Origin: Halalkalibacter sp. APA_J-10(15)
Lineage (GTDB): Bacteria; Bacillota; Bacilli; Bacillales; Bacillaceae_D
Direction: 5' to 3'
Assembly (NCBI RefSeq): GCF_023017105.1
Contig: NZ_JALKEV010000004.1
Location: forward strand, 1-64,000
Length of the DNA: 64,000 nt
Both the position numbers and the translations under genes were made by a program. This document shows, piece after piece, positions 46,991-56,364 of the stretch. The notes under the pieces were generated by a model. The model did not search any database and was not told the DNA's origin. It was given only the letters and a program-made list of their open reading frames with translations. How positions within the stretch are numbered: position 1 is the first letter of the stretch; every line of letters begins with the position of its first letter.

Positions 46991-47710
46991 TCACTTCGTA
47001 AGGACTAGCATATGTGTGGCACCTTTTACAAACTGGAAATCAACCTTAGCTTGTTTAATCGTAACAGGTAATTCAGATAGCCTTTGCTTTAGTTCATCTA
47101 CATGCGGATACAAATCTCCATCAAAACCTAATAATGGGTAGAGCCGAATCTCACCACCAACTTCACAAATGCGGATTAGCTCACGCAATGACCTTTCGTG
47201 AAAATCAAATGTAAACTTCTTCCCATATAGGAACAAAAAATGACTACATACAATAAGGGAAAACTGGTTATTCGCAAAAGGTAATAGGGTAAGCTGCCCA
47301 TTTATATAACGTTCTTTACATTCTACATAGTTATTTAAAAACATAGTTAACGATCGCTCTCTCAATTTCATTAACTTATCAATCGATCCATACGTTTCCC
47401 AATTAAATAACTCATATGCATGTAACAGCTTCTTTCTAGCTAGTAACAGCTCATTGCTGCCTTCTTCCTGTAATACATTTACAGACTTTTCATATTGAGG
47501 ATCCACTGCATATGCATCGATCCCCCTTTTCAGCGCTTCCGCTGTAAAAGAAGATGCTCCTGCTGCAACATCTAATACTTTACCTTTCATGGTTTGTCTC
47601 AATTGAAACATTTGCTCATATTCCGTGTAGGAGCGACAGGTCATCGCCACACCAACCTGTTCATATTTCAACTCTCGTATCTCAGCTTTTCTCAACTCTT
47701 CTCGACTCAT
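46991..47710 (-). CDS. Class I SAM-dependent methyltransferase
   Basis: 239 residues. SAM-binding motif GKVLDVAAGASSFTAEALKR with acidic loop YAVDPQYE, followed by LTLLPFANNQFSLIVCSHFL and a C-terminal GGEIRLYPLLGF strand. Substrate not indicated. Standalone gene before the opuA terminator side. Confidence 0.8.
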   Translation of the reverse strand: MSREELRKAEIRELKYEQVGVAMTCRSYTEYEQMFQLRQTMKGKVLDVAAGASSFTAEALKRGIDAYAVDPQYEKSVNVLQEEGSNELLLARKKLLHAYELFNWETYGSIDKLMKLRERSLTMFLNNYVECKERYINGQLTLLPFANNQFSLIVCSHFLFLYGKKFTFDFHERSLRELIRICEVGGEIRLYPLLGFDGDLYPHVDELKQRLSELPVTIKQAKVDFQFVKGATHMLVLTK

Positions 47711-47818
47711 CTATTCTCACCTTTCTCTACACATGAATTTTTGTGTAGACTCTATTAATTCGACAAAACCATCCTTTTTCCTTTAAGAAAAACTCAGTTA
47801 GGGGTCTTTTTTAAAAGG

Positions 47819-47849
47819 AAAAAACGCGCAATCATACTTGCGCGTTTTC
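47819..47849 (-). terminator. opuA operon terminator
   Basis: AAACGCGCAA / TTGCGCGTTT stem with T6 in the minus direction, right after opuAC. Confidence 0.8.
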
Positions 47850-47854
47850 AATCA

Positions 47855-48796
47855 TTATTCTACTACTAAATCTTCAATTGAATGAATATCTTCCATGTAA
47901 GTTGGAACAGCTAATCCTAACTGTGTTCCGTGAAGATTTGAACCTAAATCTTCAAATTGGCCTTCATATTCTGCATAATATTCAGCGTGAGTCGTCGGTA
48001 ACCATGCACAAACAATCGCATCTCCACTACCTGATGCAATACCAGCCCACATTGGACCCGCATCAATTTGAGTTAATGTCACATCAAAGCCTAACGTTTC
48101 AAGAACATGGCCTACAACATTTGTCGCTGCAATCGTTTCTTCCCAAGCTACATAAAGAAGCTCGAGCTCTTCACCTTCTACTGCTTCAACACCATCAGTC
48201 CATGTTGCAACAAGATCCTCATTTTCTTGTACGAATTGCTCTGCTGCTGCTTCCTCAGCTGCACCTTCGTCAATAAGAGCCATTACATACTCGATATGAT
48301 CAGGTTCCCATTGGAATTGATTTAAAAATCGGTATGCTTCTGGTTGCTCCTCATCTAAGCCTAATCGAACAACTGTATGAATATCTTCTGTGTCGCCAAA
48401 AATATTTTGTGGATCTTCTAAATATTTAAGATCAAAGTTATTAAACTTAAAGTGTGGACTCCATGCAGTTACAATAATTGGCTCCTCATTCTCATAAGCA
48501 CTTGTTAATGAAGCGACCATTGCTGCACTTGAGCTTTCCACAACTGTCCAATCATCTTCAAGTCCATATTCAGGTAATACATCATTCATCGTAATATTCA
48601 TAAGCCCTGCACCAGGGTCAATTCCAACAATTTGATAATCGACAGATCCACCATCAAACCCTGTTGCCTCTTCTGTGCCTTCTCCTGCTGGCTCCTCGGA
48701 TTCAGAACCTCCATCTACTGGCTCATCACTTCCACATGCAACTAAACCTAACGCGAATACTGTTGCAGTTGTTACTCCTAGTAATTTTTTTAACAT
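47855..48796 (-). CDS. opuAC: Glycine betaine-binding lipoprotein OpuAC
   Basis: 313 residues. Lipoprotein signal with LVAC lipobox (Cys21) and an acidic linker (SESEEPAGEGTEEATG). Tryptophans positioned for betaine cation-pi binding occur in VTAWSPHFK, AVYTW-like EDLVATWTDG and CAWLPTTHAEY. It delivers glycine betaine to OpuAA/OpuAB. The very acidic surface fits an alkaliphile or salt-tolerant host. It overlaps opuAB by one base. Confidence 0.93.
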   Translation of the reverse strand: MLKKLLGVTTATVFALGLVACGSDEPVDGGSESEEPAGEGTEEATGFDGGSVDYQIVGIDPGAGLMNITMNDVLPEYGLEDDWTVVESSSAAMVASLTSAYENEEPIIVTAWSPHFKFNNFDLKYLEDPQNIFGDTEDIHTVVRLGLDEEQPEAYRFLNQFQWEPDHIEYVMALIDEGAAEEAAAEQFVQENEDLVATWTDGVEAVEGEELELLYVAWEETIAATNVVGHVLETLGFDVTLTQIDAGPMWAGIASGSGDAIVCAWLPTTHAEYYAEYEGQFEDLGSNLHGTQLGLAVPTYMEDIHSIEDLVVE

Positions 48797-49641
48797 TACT
48801 GTGTTCCCCCTTGTTTTTTGTTTCCTATATTTTGAGTAATCCGGTCTAGAATGATTGCAATAATAACAATCGCCAGACCAGCTTCAAAACCTGTACCTGT
48901 TCGAACCTGAGTGACAGCGCGGTAAACCTCTGCACCAAGTCCAGGCGCACCGACCATTGCTGCAATAACGACCATTGATAGAGCTAACATAATACTTTGA
49001 TTAATGCCGGCCATAATCGTCGGCATTGCAAGTGGAAGCTGCACCTTCAGAAGACGCTGCTTCGTTGTTGAACCAAACGCTTCTGTCGCTTCAATTAAAT
49101 CCTTTGGTACTTGTTGAATACCTAGTATCGTTAATCTAATTGTCGGTGGCATCGAAAAAATAACAGACGCCACAACACCAGGAATGACACCAATATTAAA
49201 AAAGAAAATAGCTGGAATTAAGTAGACAAATGCAGGCATTGTTTGCATTAAGTCCAAAATAGGTGTTACGACTTGTTTGACGATACTTTTTTGTGATGCC
49301 CAAATTCCGATAGGTATCCCAATGACAACAGACACAATAACAGCTGTTAGTACAAGTGCCAATGTTTTTGTCATTCCGTCCCAATAACCTAAATTCCATA
49401 TTAAAAGTAGCCCAGCAATCGTAAAAATCGCCATCCGCCACTTACTTGTCTTCCAAGCTATCGCAGCAATAATTAGAATAAATAAGATCGGAGGTAAAAT
49501 AAGCAAAACTGTTTCAATACCATTTACAATTCCACCTAATATAAAACTAATAAAATCAAATAGACCACTTAAATTAGCTGTTAACCAATTAATAAATAAA
49601 TCAATATTTTCTGCAATAGGGAGTTTCGGTATCGAATCCAT
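48796..49641 (-). CDS. opuAB: Glycine betaine ABC transporter permease OpuAB
   Basis: 281 residues with about seven hydrophobic helices and the binding-protein-dependent EAA-like segment (EATEAFGSTTKQRLLKVQLP). The N-terminal IPIAENIDLFINWLTANLSG precedes the first helix, as in OpuAB. Shares its end with opuAA start-stop overlap (one base) and with opuAC. Confidence 0.93.
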   Translation of the reverse strand: MDSIPKLPIAENIDLFINWLTANLSGLFDFISFILGGIVNGIETVLLILPPILFILIIAAIAWKTSKWRMAIFTIAGLLLIWNLGYWDGMTKTLALVLTAVIVSVVIGIPIGIWASQKSIVKQVVTPILDLMQTMPAFVYLIPAIFFFNIGVIPGVVASVIFSMPPTIRLTILGIQQVPKDLIEATEAFGSTTKQRLLKVQLPLAMPTIMAGINQSIMLALSMVVIAAMVGAPGLGAEVYRAVTQVRTGTGFEAGLAIVIIAIILDRITQNIGNKKQGGTQ

Positions 49642-50873
49642 TACTTCACCTCCCCAATTGTAGATTCAGTCAGATTGTTAATATGTTCTTCATTTCCAGC
49701 TAAAGCGCCAATGACGGCTCCCTTAACGACGATTCCTCTTAAACGATCAGATTCATCAGTCACCGCTACAGGAACTCCAGCTTGTGATACTTTCTCAAAT
49801 AAATCAGTCAAGACAATATCTGGACGAACAACTGTTACATTTGTAGTCATTACATCTGAGATGCTAACCTTATCTTCAATTGCCTTCGTCGCTGCATCGG
49901 CTGTTAATGCACCGAGTAATTTCTTTTGCTTATTCACTACGTAAAGAGAAGAAATACCCCGTTCCTTCATCAACTGAAGAGCAACTCTCGGACCTTTCTC
50001 AAGCTGAATCGACTCTGCGCGTTTCATCACATGTTCAGCTGTTAACACTTTAGAAAGATCAACATCTTCGACAAATCTTTCTACATATTGGTTAGAAGGA
50101 TTCATTAGAATTTCTTCTGGTGTACCGACTTGAACGATATTCCCATCTTTCATAAGGGCAATTCGATCACCAATACGTAACGCCTCATCTAAATCGTGTG
50201 TGATAAAGACGATCGTCTTCTCCATCGTAGACTGTAAATCTAGTAATTCATCCTGCATATCTTTTCGTATAAGTGGATCTAACGCACTGAACGCCTCATC
50301 CATTAATAACACGTCAGGATCGTTTGCTAGTGCCCGTGCTAAACCGACACGTTGCTGCATTCCACCGCTTAATTGACTTGGGTACTGATCTTCATACCCT
50401 TTTAATCCAACAAGTTCTAACGATTGTAATGCCTTAACTTTACGTTCTTCCTTAGGTATTCCTTGAATTTCAAGACCATACTCTGCATTTTGTAAAATCG
50501 TATAGTGAGGAAGCAAGGCGAATTTTTGGAAAACCATACTAATTTCTTTTCTTCTAACCTCTCGTAATTGCTCCTTACTCATCTTCACGACATCTTGATT
50601 ATTAATAAATACATGACCGTTTGTTGGATCAATTAAGCGATTAAGTAATCGAACAAGTGTTGATTTCCCACTTCCTGACAGTCCCATAATCACAAAAATT
50701 TCGCCTTTATGAACCTCGAAGCTTGCTTGATTAACCCCAACTGTACAGCCTGTCTTTTCGAGAATTTCTTGCTTTGTTTTTCCTTCTTTTAATTTCTGTA
50801 AGGCCTGCTTTACATTTTTTCCAAATATTTTTGTAACAGCTTCGACCTTAATCTTCACATCTCTTTCTATCAT
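49641..50873 (-). CDS. opuAA: Glycine betaine ABC transporter ATPase OpuAA with tandem CBS domains
   Basis: 410 residues. Walker A IMGLSGSGKSTLVRLLN, signature QLSGGMQQRVGLARAL, Walker B DVLLMDEAFSALDP and switch His in VFITHDLDEALRIG. Two C-terminal CBS motifs (about 275-400) probably sense ionic strength, as in related OpuA. AAGGTG lies before the ATG. First gene of the operon. Confidence 0.95.
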   Translation of the reverse strand: MIERDVKIKVEAVTKIFGKNVKQALQKLKEGKTKQEILEKTGCTVGVNQASFEVHKGEIFVIMGLSGSGKSTLVRLLNRLIDPTNGHVFINNQDVVKMSKEQLREVRRKEISMVFQKFALLPHYTILQNAEYGLEIQGIPKEERKVKALQSLELVGLKGYEDQYPSQLSGGMQQRVGLARALANDPDVLLMDEAFSALDPLIRKDMQDELLDLQSTMEKTIVFITHDLDEALRIGDRIALMKDGNIVQVGTPEEILMNPSNQYVERFVEDVDLSKVLTAEHVMKRAESIQLEKGPRVALQLMKERGISSLYVVNKQKKLLGALTADAATKAIEDKVSISDVMTTNVTVVRPDIVLTDLFEKVSQAGVPVAVTDESDRLRGIVVKGAVIGALAGNEEHINNLTESTIGEVK

Positions 50874-50980
50874 TATTTCACCTTCGTCTCTAAGGTTTTC
50901 CGTTTCACAACTACTCTCGTATTATAAAAATAGCAGGACAATAATACAAAGCCGAAATTAAGGCTTATTAAGCTTGTTAA

Positions 50981-51006
50981 GTTCATACAGTTTATACTGT
51001 ATGAAC
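50981..51006. promoter_or_regulatory. Palindromic operator candidate between opuA and its regulator
   Basis: Perfect inverted repeat with 11-base arms GTTCATACAGT / ACTGTATGAAC and a 4-base spacer TTAT in the opuAA-opuAR intergenic region. Size, symmetry and position fit a dimeric MarR/GbsR-type repressor site. Confidence 0.7.
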
Positions 51007-51136
51007 ATTTTGCGCTTAATACATAGAATTCCTACCATATGCGACCAAATCCTCATATCTCTCATTTTTACAATTCAAAACCCTTGTGCTAATCTATATC
51101 TATATCTATACGAGAAAATGATGGGGACGTGGTCGG

Positions 51137-51682
51137 ATGAAGGATGTTGAGAAACTAGAGAAAGCAAGATCTCGTTGTATAGACTCGCTCGCTCAAAATT
51201 TACACCTTTACGGAGTGAATCAGTCAGTCGGTCGATTATATGGGTTGCTTTACTTTAACAAAGAACCGATGACTCTTGATACAATGAAAGACGAGCTTGG
51301 AATGAGTAAAACAAGTATGAGCACATCAGTAAGACAGCTACAAGAGTTGAAAATGGTTGAAAAAGTGTGGAAAAAGGGCACTCGTAAAGATTTGTACGAA
51401 TCAACAGATGACTGGTACCAAACGTTTGCAGACCTTTTCTCTGTTAAATGGCGAAAAGGAATTCAATCCAACATAGATCATATTTCAAAATCATTAGGAG
51501 AATTAATAGAATTAATTGATCATTCAGATACTTCTGAAGAAATAAAGAAAGCGGCTACAACGGATAAGGAAAAACTCGAATATGCACTTGAATATTATGA
51601 TTGGCTAAATCGTCTTGTTGATAGTATCGAATCTAAAGAAATTTTCAACTGGATTCCTCAAAAAGAAGAAACTCCGAAGTAA
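51137..51682 (+). CDS. opuAR: GbsR/MarR family regulator of opuA (OpuAR-like)
   Basis: 181-residue winged-helix regulator of the GbsR group: ARSRCIDSLAQNLHLYGVNQ, LYFNKEPMTLDTMKDELGMS recognition region, and a C-terminal helical dimer domain. Divergent from opuAA, as for OpuAR of Bacillus infantis, which represses opuA. The perfect palindrome at 50981-51006 is its probable operator. The weak ribosome binding site (GGGGACGTGG) suggests low expression. Confidence 0.82.
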   Translation: MKDVEKLEKARSRCIDSLAQNLHLYGVNQSVGRLYGLLYFNKEPMTLDTMKDELGMSKTSMSTSVRQLQELKMVEKVWKKGTRKDLYESTDDWYQTFADLFSVKWRKGIQSNIDHISKSLGELIELIDHSDTSEEIKKAATTDKEKLEYALEYYDWLNRLVDSIESKEIFNWIPQKEETPK

Positions 51683-51705
51683 ATCTTCGGAGTTTCTTCT
51701 TTTTG
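51661..51705 (+). terminator. opuAR terminator overlapping its stop codon
   Basis: 19-bp perfect stem, arms 51661-51679 and 51685-51703 around TAAAT, which contains the stop codon; T-rich right side. Confidence 0.85.
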
Positions 51706-51828
51706 AGGAATATACTGCTGCGCATTTTTTCTCATCATTATCAACCTTCCCATGTATAGAAAAGTAAATACTAACAAAGTTTATAAAATAGAAGTATTTC
51801 AATGGACGAATAAATTTGAGGTGAATGA

Positions 51829-52278
51829 ATGTTTAACCAATTCGTTTAATGGACACTATTTCTTGCTCCTTGGGTTCTCCTTATTTTCATTAATCAACAA
51901 GTAGTAAAACGATATTTACCCGCTGGACTTTTTGGAGCTTTGATTATTAAAATTGTTTTCCAAATCGCTGACAATTTTAATTGGTGGGTAATAAAAGAAA
52001 ACATTTTCATCCTAAATGTTGTCACACCATTTGTGTATGGAGCGTTCCTTGTAGGAACCGTTATTATTCTGACCTTAACCTTTTAACGCTTTTGGTTATT
52101 TATAATGGTCAACTTAGTTATCGATGCCATTCTATCATTTGTCATTAGTCCATGGTTTCAGCGAATTGGCCTATATCAATTACAAGAAATGAATGCGTGG
52201 GGTGTATACGCTCTGACGACTATTATTGCCATTTTCATATACGTTTATCAGAAATGGCAATGTAGTGTATTTCAATAA
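51829..52278 (+). pseudogene. Membrane protein gene disrupted by two in-frame TAA codons
   Basis: A start at 51829 with GAGGTGA opens a frame of 149 codons that is interrupted by TAA at 51847-51849 (codon 7) and 52084-52086 (codon 86). Between and after the stops the sequence is clearly a hydrophobic protein (LFLAPWVLLIFINQQVVKRY; FNWWVIKENIFIL; VYGAFLVGTVIIL; FWLFIMVNLVIDAIL; YVYQKWQ). No frameshift is needed to keep the frame. Family not named, but similar small Bacillus membrane proteins with FVxWTLFxAPW are known to me. Confidence 0.75.
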
Positions 52279-52395
52279 GAAACATTCCAGTAGGTTTTTT
52301 CTTAATTGCATCGTGCTAGTTTAAAACAACCATAGCTGACAATCTCCTTGAATATCCTTACACAATTGAAAAATTTCAATTTTAAAATGTACAAA

Positions 52396-52445
52396 AGGGT
52401 TAGTTTGAAAAGGCACTATCCTTTTCGAACTAACCCTCTTTTTAC
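52396..52445. terminator. Terminator beyond yhaP (bidirectional)
   Basis: AGGGTTAGTTTGAAAAGG / CCTTTTCGAACTAACCCT 18-base arms with one mismatch, T run on the plus strand and A-rich flank on the other side. Confidence 0.7.
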
Positions 52446-53711
52446 TTATTCCTTTTTCGATAATTGTAAGGCTCGCTTAAAATCTTTCAATGAAGTTGAT
52501 GTTCCATACATTAAGACCCCACCTCTGTACACTCGCGCCCCGATTATCGCAAGTATCACGATTGTCACAAGCATGAAGCCAATACTCAATCCAACTTCCC
52601 ACATTGGAACATCTAGCATACCTACTCTTAAGAACATAAGCATTGGTGTGAAGAATGGAATAAATGAAGTAACAGTAACCAGCGTTGAATCTGGCGTGGT
52701 CAAGCTGAACATCGCAATCATAAACGGAATCACAATTAATATGATAACAGGCATCATTAATTGCTGAACATCTTCAATCCGGCTTACAATAGAGCCAAGC
52801 ATAGCTGACATTGTTGCGTATAGAAGATAACCAAGCAAGAAAAAGACAATCGCATATATATATGTCGCTGGATCAACATCCATTAACCCAAAGAATTCAA
52901 ACATACTTCCGGCAGCTTCATCTTGTTTTTGCTGAATGAGTATATAGCCAAATAAGATAATGACTACAAATTGTGTCAATCCTAATAGTGCAATACCAAG
53001 GATTTTTGCAAACATTTGACTTACTGGAGATGAACTTGAAATCAATATTTCCATAACTCTTGAAGTCTTCTCATTGGCAATGTCCATCGCAATCATATTT
53101 CCATACGTTATGACGGCAAAATACAACAGAAACAAAATAATATACACGAGTCCAATTGCTCCTGAAATTTGCTCCTCTGTTCTTGTTGAACTACCATCTC
53201 CACTATCAATCGCCACTGTTTCAAATGAAACCGGCGCATAAATACTTGCGAGTACGTCTTCATCAATCCCAGCTTGACTCGTTGCAAGGGCTACTTTCAT
53301 TTGTTGAAGCTGTGCTTCGATATGGGATTGTATCATAGTATCTGTAAATTGATTCGTATGATAGGAAGCCATAGGCAATTCATTTTGATCGGTAAATAAT
53401 TGTAAAACTCCATCATGCTGACCATTTAAAACAGCTTCTTCTGCCTCTTCTAACGTACCATCATATTCAAATAATTGAATAGAAGGATCGACCTGCTCCA
53501 TACTTTCCGATAAAACATCATACAAATAATCACTTTCATCGAATACAGCTACAGTTTGTTCTTCCTCATCAGAAGAAAATAATTCAATAATTGACTGTAA
53601 ATTAACCATCGCAAAAATAAACAGTAAAAATAATGCCGTCGTTATGATAAATGATTTGGTTTTTACACGACTTAAATACGTGTGTGAAAGAACAATCCAG
53701 AATTTATTCAT
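52446..53711 (-). CDS. yhaP: ABC exporter permease, YhaP/NatB-like
   Basis: 421 residues. One N-terminal helix, a large extracellular domain (about 45-165) and a cluster of five or six C-terminal helices, the ABC-2 permease layout. SHTYLSRVKTKSFIITTALF at the start matches the YhaP/NatB family associated with Na+ efflux or antimicrobial stress. The ATG at 53711 overlaps the yhaQ stop by eight bases. Confidence 0.85.
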   Translation of the reverse strand: MNKFWIVLSHTYLSRVKTKSFIITTALFLLFIFAMVNLQSIIELFSSDEEEQTVAVFDESDYLYDVLSESMEQVDPSIQLFEYDGTLEEAEEAVLNGQHDGVLQLFTDQNELPMASYHTNQFTDTMIQSHIEAQLQQMKVALATSQAGIDEDVLASIYAPVSFETVAIDSGDGSSTRTEEQISGAIGLVYIILFLLYFAVITYGNMIAMDIANEKTSRVMEILISSSSPVSQMFAKILGIALLGLTQFVVIILFGYILIQQKQDEAAGSMFEFFGLMDVDPATYIYAIVFFLLGYLLYATMSAMLGSIVSRIEDVQQLMMPVIILIVIPFMIAMFSLTTPDSTLVTVTSFIPFFTPMLMFLRVGMLDVPMWEVGLSIGFMLVTIVILAIIGARVYRGGVLMYGTSTSLKDFKRALQLSKKE

Positions 53712-54603
53712 AGGATTCACCAGCTTTCTCAATGAAAATATCGTGTAAAGTCGGCTCCTCTAGCTCAAATTTCCGTACAAATCCCTTACCTTGAAGAGCT
53801 AATAACACTTGTTGAGAAACCTCTTCATTAGAGATTTGCAATATTCCACCCTCTGTCGTTTTCTTCAATCTGATAACACCATCAATCTCAGCAAGAAATT
53901 CGATGTCAAAGTCGGCATGAACGGTCACATTTTTCTTCCCAAAAGAGCGCTTGATTTCTCTTAATCCACCATGAACGATCGGTTTCCCATGTTGAAGAAT
54001 ACATAGGTACTCACACAGCTCCTCCACATGCTCCATTCGATGTGACGAGAAAAGAATCGTTGTGCCTTTTTCCTTTAAATCAACAACCGCTTCCTTTAGT
54101 AATTCCACATTCACCGGGTCAAGACCAGAAAACGGTTCATCTAAAATGAGAAGTTTCGGATTATGTATAACGGCTGAAATAAACTGGATTTTTTGCTGAT
54201 TTCCTTTCGAAAGCTCTTCAATTTTCTTATCAATATATTCTGGAACTTTGAATCGTTCAAGCCAACTCTCTAATTCTGTTAAAATATCATTTTTTTTCAT
54301 CCCACGAAGCTTACCTAAATAAATAATTTGATCACGCACTTTCAGCTTCGGATATAAGCCGCGTTCTTCAGGTAAATAGCCAATTTCATCACTTTTACTA
54401 TAATCGATTCTTTCCCCATTCCATGAAATCTTTCCACCTGATTGATCCATCAATCCGAGAATCATGCGAAAAGTCGTTGTTTTTCCAGCGCCATTTGCTC
54501 CAAGAAAACCAAAAATTTGTTTCTCAGGAATATCTAATGATAAATGATCTACAGCCGTAAATGAACCAAACTGCTTCGTTACGTCATCAAGCACTAACGA
54601 CAT
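53704..54603 (-). CDS. yhaQ: ABC exporter ATPase, YhaQ/NatA-like
   Basis: 299 residues. Walker A FGFLGANGAGKTTTFRMILG, signature ELSKGNQQKIQFI (ABC-2 style LSKGN), Walker B LLILDEPFSGLDP, switch His in FSSHRMEHVEELC. A C-terminal beta domain (about 220-299) is typical of this exporter group. Pairs with yhaP. Confidence 0.9.
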   Translation of the reverse strand: MSLVLDDVTKQFGSFTAVDHLSLDIPEKQIFGFLGANGAGKTTTFRMILGLMDQSGGKISWNGERIDYSKSDEIGYLPEERGLYPKLKVRDQIIYLGKLRGMKKNDILTELESWLERFKVPEYIDKKIEELSKGNQQKIQFISAVIHNPKLLILDEPFSGLDPVNVELLKEAVVDLKEKGTTILFSSHRMEHVEELCEYLCILQHGKPIVHGGLREIKRSFGKKNVTVHADFDIEFLAEIDGVIRLKKTTEGGILQISNEEVSQQVLLALQGKGFVRKFELEEPTLHDIFIEKAGESYE

Positions 54604-55064
54604 ATCATAAAACCCCTCTCCTTAAAAAGTACTTAATTAGACATACGTTACAAACACCTTAAAAGTTTCAGCTTTCTTATAGTTAAATGAATTGATTATT
54701 ACCATAACATATATTTCATCCACTGTGTACAAATACTAATATTTGTAAACTTATGTGTATTGAGGGCAGGTTGAAATCTACCGGCGTGCTTGCTAGTTCA
54801 ACGCCCTCCTGCGGATCTGGAGCAAGGTCGAAGCACCGTATCGTGGCAACTAATTAAAAAAGCCTGTCGACTATCTCGCTTTTGCGAGACTTTATCGACA
54901 GGCTGAAATCAACCCAAGTGTAACCTAGCCTCTGCTGTCCTCGTCAACATAACCTTTTACAACTAGCTTCCCAGTTACCTTCACTATGATTGTTACTTGC
55001 TTGCGTTACAAGTTCCTTTTTTAAGCAATTCATTCAACAGAACTCTCCAAGTTATTTCGTATAG
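54604..55064. other. Gap between yhaQ and chrA with a GC-richer block
   Basis: Contains the chrA terminator (54861-54904). At 54775-54850 lies a GC-richer, structured-looking stretch including GAACTAGCAAGCACGCC and GATCCGCAGGAGGGCG (minus strand) that matches no gene. It is unlike the AT-rich flanks and is probably a dispersed non-coding repeat. Confidence 0.4.
54855..54904 (-). terminator. chrA terminator
   Basis: AGCCTGTCGA / TCGACAGGCT 10-bp stem, with an inner CTCGC/GCGAG hairpin, followed by T6 in the minus direction. Confidence 0.75.
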
Positions 55065-56258
55065 TTAGATGAATATCGCTAATAGCGATCCACCGATTGC
55101 TCCTGTTAAAACGACAACCCAAGGTGGTAGTTTCCAAAAGACTAGCATACCAAATAACAGAACGGCAAAGGAGAAATCAACACTTGTTGTAATCGCGCTT
55201 GTGAAAATAGGATCGTATAATGCCGCAAGTAAAATTCCGACTACGGCAGCATTAACCCCCATTAGCGCTCCTTTCACCTTTTCATTGCGGCGTAATTGAT
55301 CCCAAAACGGTAAAGCGCCGAATACGAGCAAAAATGCTGGAGTGAAAATGGCAACTGTGGCAATGATTCCACCTAACCATCCATTCATAACCGCACCTAT
55401 GTAACTAGCAAATGTAAACAATGGGCCAGGTACTGCCTGTGCCGCACCGTACCCTGCTAAAAACTGTTCCTCTGTCAACCAACCAGTCGGTACAAACTCA
55501 CGTTCGAGTAAAGGCAAAACAACATGTCCACCACCGAACACAAGTGATCCAGCACGGTAAAAACTATCAATCATCGCAACGAGTGTCGAGGAGGTTAGCT
55601 CACGTAAAATCGGTAAAGAAATTAATAATCCAACAAATAGTAGTAAGCAAAACGTACCTACTCGACGAGTAATAGGAAAAGAACGACCAGCTGCAGAATC
55701 ATCTATCTTTTGATTGCGATATAATAAATATCCAACTACAGCAGCTCCTAAAATAACCACTACTTGCGAGAACACAGCTTGCCATATAAGAACGATGACA
55801 ACAGCAGCCATGGCAATTGTTTTTCTCTTCACATCAGGAGTTAAGTTCTTAGCCATACCAAGGATTGCATGCGCGACAACGACAACCGCGACGATTTTTA
55901 ATCCTTGTATCCAGCCAGCATCAAGAGCACCATACTGTAATAATACAAGTGCAAATAAAATGAGTACAACAACCGAAGGAAATGTAAATCCAATAAAGGA
56001 GATGACTCCCCCTATTAACCCTCCACGCATTAGGCCTATTCCCATTCCAACTTGACTGCTCGCCGGCCCTGGTAAAAATTGACACAAAGCTACTAAATCC
56101 GCATAGCTTTTCTCATCCATCCATTTTCTTCGTCTCACATATTCTTCATGAAAATAACCCAGATGAGCAACAGGTCCTCCAAATGAAGTTAATCCCAGTC
56201 TTGTTGATATGAGAAAGATTTCAAGAAGTATACGCCACTTTGGCTTTGTTTCTTGCAC
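55065..56258 (-). CDS. chrA: Chromate transporter family protein ChrA
   Basis: 397 residues with two CHR domains of about six helices each. Domain 1 begins FLISTRLGLTSFGGPVAHLG with FLPGPASSQVGMGIG. Domain 2 has the parallel FYRAGSLVFGGGHVVLPLLE and GAAQAVPGPLFTFASYIGAV. Full-length two-domain CHR type that confers chromate efflux in characterised members. GTG start follows GGGAGG. Standalone. Confidence 0.92.
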   Translation of the reverse strand: MQETKPKWRILLEIFLISTRLGLTSFGGPVAHLGYFHEEYVRRRKWMDEKSYADLVALCQFLPGPASSQVGMGIGLMRGGLIGGVISFIGFTFPSVVVLILFALVLLQYGALDAGWIQGLKIVAVVVVAHAILGMAKNLTPDVKRKTIAMAAVVIVLIWQAVFSQVVVILGAAVVGYLLYRNQKIDDSAAGRSFPITRRVGTFCLLLFVGLLISLPILRELTSSTLVAMIDSFYRAGSLVFGGGHVVLPLLEREFVPTGWLTEEQFLAGYGAAQAVPGPLFTFASYIGAVMNGWLGGIIATVAIFTPAFLLVFGALPFWDQLRRNEKVKGALMGVNAAVVGILLAALYDPIFTSAITTSVDFSFAVLLFGMLVFWKLPPWVVVLTGAIGGSLLAIFI

Positions 56259-56364
56259 GCAAATTCCTCCCTTCCTGTCTCATAAGGTCTATCTTAAAAC
56301 AATCCCCTCTTTTCATCTAGTATCATTTGAAATCTTTACATGAGCTTTACAAAACGTTACAACC

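Noticed and set aside
46800-47141. 113-codon plus-strand ORF overlapping the membrane gene and methyltransferase
   Set aside because: It overlaps two well-supported genes and a bidirectional terminator, and its sequence has no domain signal.
51847-52086. Possible stop-codon readthrough or recoding of TAA
   Set aside because: No recoding element is visible and the other genes use TAA normally as stop; two nonsense mutations in a decaying gene is simpler.
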